DNA of 18,722 bases from UBA6115 sp964629345 (GTDB taxonomy: Bacteria > Bacillota > Clostridia > Christensenellales > Aristaeellaceae): positions 1 to 18,722 of the forward strand of contig CAZVSG010000040.1 of assembly GCA_964629345.1 (NCBI GenBank), given 5' to 3'. Both the position numbers and the translations under genes were made by a program. Each line of letters opens with the position of its first letter. Position 1 is the stretch's first letter. Of this stretch, positions 15,498-18,722 are shown piece after piece. The notes under the pieces were generated by a model. It saw only the letters and a list, made by a program, of their open reading frames with translations. It searched no databases and had not been told where the DNA came from.

Positions 15498-16922
15498 TCA
15501 ATCCGGCACGTACGCCACCTTGATGAGGTTGGTGCTGCCCGACTGGGACAGGGGGATGCCGGTGGTCAGGACCACCAGGTCGCCGGCCCTGACGTGCCCG
15601 GCCAGCTTGGCGGTGTTGATGGCGTGGTCAAACAGGACCTCCATGACCTTTTCCTCGCCCACCATCAGAGGGGTCACACCCCAGGACAGGCTCATCTGCC
15701 GCCAGACGGTGGAATCCGGCGTGCAGGCGATGATGGGGATGTCCGAGCGGAAGCGGCTGATCATGTAGGCGGTCGTGCCGGACTTGGTGACCGTGATGAT
15801 GGCCCTGGCATGGAGGTTGTAGGCGACCAGGCAGGTGGCGTGGGAAATGGCGTCGGTGATGTTGTGGGCATCCTGGTACATGTTATCCACAAAGAAACGC
15901 TTCTTGTAGTTGATGTCCCTCTCTGTCCGCTCGGTGATGCGCACCATCGTGCGCACGGCCTCCACCGGGTACTTTCCGTTTGCGGTCTCCCCGGAGAGCA
16001 TGATGACGCTGGTACCGTCGTAGATGGCGTTGGCCACGTCGGTGATCTCGGCGCGGGTGGGGCGTACGTGCTCGATCATGCTGTTGAGCATCTGCGTGGC
16101 GGTGACGACCTGCTTGCCGGCCATGGAGGCCACCTTGATGATGCGTTTCTGGATGATGGGGATCTCCTCAAAGGGGATCTCCACGCCCATGTCGCCCCGG
16201 GCGATCATCACCGAGTCGCAGACCTGGATGATCTCCTCCAGATTGGCCACGCCCTCGGCATTCTCGATCTTGGCCATGATGCGGACGTGGGCTCCCCCGT
16301 TGAGGTCCAGAAAGTCGCGCATCTGCTGGACGTCCTCGCGCATACGCACGAAGGAGGCGGCCACGATGTCAAACCCGGTGCGGATGCCGAAGAGAAGGTC
16401 CTCCCTGTCCTTTTCGCTCAGGTAGGGCATGGACAGACGGGTGTCGGGGATGTTGACGCCCTTGCGGTCGGAGATCTCGCCGCCCGCGACCACGCGGGTG
16501 CGGATGCGGGTGTCGGAGACTTCCTGCACCTCCAGCTCAATGAGCCCGTCGTCCAGCAGGATCTTCTTCCGGTCCCCCAGATCGCGGGGCAGGTTCGGAT
16601 AAGTGATCCAGGCCGCCGTCTCATCGCCCTCGATCTTCTCCGTCACCAGGTCAAAGGCGGCGCCTTCCTTCAGCAGCGCCCTGCCGCCCCTGAACGTTCC
16701 GGTGCGGATCTCCGGCCCGCTGGTGTCAAGGATGGTGCCGACGGGCACCCCCATCTCGTTGCGGACCTTGTTGAGCACCTGAAACAGCGCCAGGTGGCTC
16801 TCATGGGTGCCGTGGGAGAAATTGAAACGCGCGACGTTCATCCCTTCCCGGATCAGCTCCCTGATGATCTCCTTGGTGCAGGAAGCGGGCCCCAGGGTGC
16901 AGATGATCTTGGTCTTCCGCAT
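15498..16922 (-). CDS. pyk: Pyruvate kinase
   Basis: A 474-residue glycolytic enzyme converting phosphoenolpyruvate and ADP to pyruvate and ATP in the cytosol. It shows KIICTLGPAS (5-14), NFSHG (34-38), the beta-barrel catalytic lysine in MAKIE (Lys218, Glu220), the metal and phosphate loop ARGDMGVEIPFEEIP (241-255), ATQMLNSM with RPTRAEITDVANAIYDGT (about 275-304), and MLSGETANGKYP. The C-terminal allosteric domain has TKSGTTA (379-385) and ends GSTNLIKV. The length is that of type I/II enzymes; the extra PEP-utiliser-like domain found at the C-terminus in some Bacillota is absent. The start at 16922 begins at MRKTKIICTLGP with AGGAG seven nt upstream; the frame is open 23 codons further, but that form would overlap the -10 element. 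Expressed alone from its own promoter. Confidence 0.97.
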   Translation of the reverse strand: MRKTKIICTLGPASCTKEIIRELIREGMNVARFNFSHGTHESHLALFQVLNKVRNEMGVPVGTILDTSGPEIRTGTFRGGRALLKEGAAFDLVTEKIEGDETAAWITYPNLPRDLGDRKKILLDDGLIELEVQEVSDTRIRTRVVAGGEISDRKGVNIPDTRLSMPYLSEKDREDLLFGIRTGFDIVAASFVRMREDVQQMRDFLDLNGGAHVRIMAKIENAEGVANLEEIIQVCDSVMIARGDMGVEIPFEEIPIIQKRIIKVASMAGKQVVTATQMLNSMIEHVRPTRAEITDVANAIYDGTSVIMLSGETANGKYPVEAVRTMVRITERTERDINYKKRFFVDNMYQDAHNITDAISHATCLVAYNLHARAIITVTKSGTTAYMISRFRSDIPIIACTPDSTVWRQMSLSWGVTPLMVGEEKVMEVLFDHAINTAKLAGHVRAGDLVVLTTGIPLSQSGSTNLIKVAYVPD

Positions 16923-16937
16923 AGTCTTCTCCTTTTG

Positions 16938-16957
16938 CGGCGGCCGGACCGCCGCCG
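16938..16957 (-). promoter_or_regulatory. Hairpin in the pyk leader beside the ribosome-binding site
   Basis: A perfect 7-bp GC stem (16938-16944 with 16951-16957, 6-nt loop) lies between the -10 element and the AAAAGGAG site of pyk. It could stabilise the 5' end or modulate ribosome access; there is no direct evidence for regulation. Confidence 0.4.
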
Positions 16958-16962
16958 GAACC

Positions 16963-16991
16963 ATTATATCCCATCGCCGAAACCCGTACAA
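16963..16991 (-). promoter_or_regulatory. Promoter of pyk
   Basis: On the minus strand, TTGTAC (16986-16991), 17 nt, then perfect TATAAT (16963-16968), about 40 nt before the pyk ATG. Confidence 0.7.
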
Positions 16992-17074
16992 GAAAAGCGG
17001 AAAAATCCAGGCGCTGCCGGGGCACAGGAAGTATTGCAGCCGCCCGTGGACCGTCCTTCATCCCCGGGCCTTCA

Positions 17075-17104
17075 TTGCCCGCGCGCCGCCGCGCGTGGTA
17101 CAAT
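17075..17104 (+). promoter_or_regulatory. Promoter of the hydrolase/acyltransferase unit
   Basis: TTGCCC (17075-17080), 18 nt, then TACAAT (17099-17104), with a TGG extended -10. It is divergent from the pyk promoter and gives a leader of about 30 nt before the ATG at 17143. Confidence 0.6.
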
Positions 17105-17142
17105 CCCCCTGTGACAAGTATCTTCCGGAAGGACGGCGACGG

Positions 17143-18027
17143 ATGCCAAGTGTGATCAGTTCCCTCCTCAAGGCACAGATCAGCCTGCTGAACCCGCTGT
17201 TCAACGGGCTGGACCTGGAAAAGCAGCGAAGGCTCCAGGATGCCCTCGCGTCCCTGGGCTCACGCGCGGCGGCGAACAAGACCGCGGCGTACAAGGCCGA
17301 ACTGCCCTCCTGCGAAGCCACATGGGTGTTCCCGCTTCAGGGGCAGGTGAGCCGGGCCATCCTCTACCTGCACGGCGGGGGCTACGTATCCGGGACCCTG
17401 GAGCACGCGCGGGGCTTCGGCGGCCTGCTGGCGCTGGAGACAGGGCGCGCCGCCCTCTGCCTGGGCTACCGCCTGGCGCCGGAGCATCCCTACCCCGCCG
17501 CGCTGGAAGACGCGCTGGCGGCATACAGGCTGATGCTGACGCGCTATCAGCCGGAGGAGATCGCCTTCGTGGGGGAATCCGCCGGCGGAGGGCTCTGTTT
17601 CGCCCTGGCGCTGAAGCTCAAGGAGCTCCACCTGCCCCAGCCCCGGAAGATCGCCGCGCTCTCGCCCTGGGTGGACCTGAAGCAGTCGCTTGAAGCCTGC
17701 AGGCTCATGGGGCATGACCCCGTGCTCAGCTGCGAGGGCATCAGCAGGTCGGCCGCGTATTATCTTTCCGGCCACGACGCGGAGGATCCGTTGGTCTCCC
17801 CGCTGTTCGGCGAACTCAGCGACCTGCCGGAAACGCTTTTGATCACAGGCGGGGATGAGATCCTGCTGCCGGAGAACGAGGAAATGCTCGCGCGCCTAAC
17901 AAAGGCCGGCGTCAGGGCGAGGCTGCATGTAGAGCCGGGGATGTGGCACGTCTATCCGCTCTATCCCGTGCCGGAGGCAAGGACGGCACAGGCCATGCTG
18001 CGGGAATTTCTGGAAGGTACGCCGTGA
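17143..18027 (+). CDS. Alpha/beta hydrolase, hormone-sensitive-lipase type esterase
   Basis: A 294-residue cytoplasmic-looking enzyme of the HSL family. The oxyanion motif HGGGY starts at His77; YRLAPEHPYPAALED is the next family block; the nucleophile elbow GESAGGG has Ser146; GGDEILLPENE supplies Asp238; and MWHVYPLY supplies His269, completing a Ser-Asp-His triad. Short-chain acyl esters are the usual substrates; the physiological one is unknown. The frame is open far upstream, but the ATG at 17143 is chosen for family-length N-terminus, GGAAGG about 10 nt before it, and its place just after the TACAAT promoter. Its stop overlaps the next gene (GTGA), implying that the hydrolase and the acyltransferase act together. 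Confidence 0.93.
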   Translation: MPSVISSLLKAQISLLNPLFNGLDLEKQRRLQDALASLGSRAAANKTAAYKAELPSCEATWVFPLQGQVSRAILYLHGGGYVSGTLEHARGFGGLLALETGRAALCLGYRLAPEHPYPAALEDALAAYRLMLTRYQPEEIAFVGESAGGGLCFALALKLKELHLPQPRKIAALSPWVDLKQSLEACRLMGHDPVLSCEGISRSAAYYLSGHDAEDPLVSPLFGELSDLPETLLITGGDEILLPENEEMLARLTKAGVRARLHVEPGMWHVYPLYPVPEARTAQAMLREFLEGTP

Positions 18028-18722
18028 ACCGGGATCAGGGAGCGGCCATCCCCTCCTGGCTGCGGCTGGACAACGCGGCCAAGATCTACCCTGCGGCGCG
18101 GACGAAGAACTGGATGTCGATCTTCCGCGTCTCCGTCACCCTCAAGGAGGACGTGGACCCGCCCCTGCTGCAGCAGGCGCTTGACAATACCTTGAAGCGC
18201 ATCCCGCTGTTCGCCTACCGCCTGCGCAGAGGCCTGTTCTGGCATTATTTTGACCGGCAGGACAAGGGCCCCCGGGTGGAACCGGATTCGCGCAACATTC
18301 TGATGCCGCTGAACCTCACGCAGAACAGGGATTTTCTCTTCAGGGTGCGCTACCATCGGAAAAGGATCTCATTGGAGGTCTTCCACGCGCTGGCGGACGG
18401 CAGCGGCGCGGTCAGTTTTCTGATGACGCTGGCAGCGGAATACCTGGTTCTGCGTGACGGGAAACGCATCCCCGCCAGGGCCCCCATCCTGGACACAAGG
18501 GAGAAGCCCAGGGAAGCGGAATGGGAGGACTCCTTTCCAAAATACGCCCGGGACGTGACCAGGCCAAGGGGCGAGGACCCCGCCTGGCGCCTGCGCGGCA
18601 CACCGGAGCCGCACGGACTCCTCCGGGTCGTGACGGGCATGATTCCAACGGAGCGCCTTCTCTCTGCCGCGCGCGAACACAAAACCACCGTCACCAGCCT
18701 GCTGGCCGCCCTGATGCTGCGG
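18024..18722 (+). CDS. Condensation/alcohol-acetyltransferase-like acyltransferase (partial, runs off the window)
   Basis: An uninterrupted frame of 233 codons to the window end, starting at GTG 18024. It reads VNRDQGAAIPSWLRLDNAAK, then IYPAARTKNWMSIFRVSVTL, and contains FHALADGSGA with His121 and Asp125: the HxxxDG motif of CoA-dependent acyltransferases and condensation domains. The early block (LDNAAKIYP, LKRIPLFAYRLRRG) fits the alcohol-acetyltransferase-like branch common in Clostridia. No ATG is available near the start; GGAAGG lies six nt before the GTG, which overlaps the hydrolase stop by four bases. The likely role is transfer of an acyl group to an unknown acceptor, perhaps a lipid or secondary metabolite. 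The C-terminal half is not in the window. Confidence 0.8.
   Translation, partial: MNRDQGAAIPSWLRLDNAAKIYPAARTKNWMSIFRVSVTLKEDVDPPLLQQALDNTLKRIPLFAYRLRRGLFWHYFDRQDKGPRVEPDSRNILMPLNLTQNRDFLFRVRYHRKRISLEVFHALADGSGAVSFLMTLAAEYLVLRDGKRIPARAPILDTREKPREAEWEDSFPKYARDVTRPRGEDPAWRLRGTPEPHGLLRVVTGMIPTERLLSAAREHKTTVTSLLAALMLR

Overview
This window is G+C-rich bacterial DNA with tight operons, AGGAG/GGAAGG ribosome-binding sites and several TTG-(17)-TATAAT promoters. A zinc-finger type L28, a 5TMR-LYT input domain, a sugar-transfer-type ATP-grasp protein, a MoxR/DUF58/TgpA cassette and an HSL-type hydrolase followed by a condensation-like acyltransferase together suggest a high-GC member of the Bacillota (Clostridia). 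That placement is inference from gene content. Three runs of N (3247-3369, 4813-4822, 15109-15118) mark it as a draft or metagenome assembly. I see no rRNA, tRNA, CRISPR array, transposase or phage gene.

Layout. (1) Positions 1-2374, plus strand: an ABC exporter operon with one ATPase and two ABC-2 permeases, coupled by ATGA overlap or short spacing. (2) Positions 2375-2688: a non-coding stretch made almost entirely of back-to-back inverted repeats, ending in a terminator that reads best on the minus strand. (3) Positions 6444-2689, minus strand: ychF, an ATP-grasp gene and a secreted peptidoglycan-binding protein with SH3-like C-terminal domains and a Pro/Thr/Glu linker, behind a TATAAT promoter. 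(4) rpmB (L28) on the minus strand, with its own promoter and terminator. (5) A plus-strand sensor of about 1,170 residues (5TMR-LYT, five PAS, GGDEF, HD-GYP), preceded by a TTGACA/TAGAAT promoter and a roughly 310-nt structured leader. (6) Positions 15338-10849, minus strand: MoxR ATPase, DUF58 and a TgpA-type transglutaminase, all overlapping. (7) pyk on the minus strand with its own promoter and terminator candidate. (8) Divergent from pyk, an alpha/beta hydrolase and, overlapping it by GTGA, an acyltransferase that runs off the window end.

Functionally the window mixes housekeeping genes (L28, YchF, pyruvate kinase) with cell-envelope functions (ABC efflux, peptidoglycan-binding protein, MoxR/DUF58/TgpA, hydrolase plus acyltransferase) and one large cyclic-di-GMP signalling protein. 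Both 10-N gaps look artefactual. Removing the Ns at 4813-4822 restores one 335-codon frame. Collapsing a 15-bp repeat that flanks 15109-15118 restores a 317-codon MoxR frame. The features least explained by known families are the hairpin cluster at 2384-2675 and the sensor leader at about 6988-7303.
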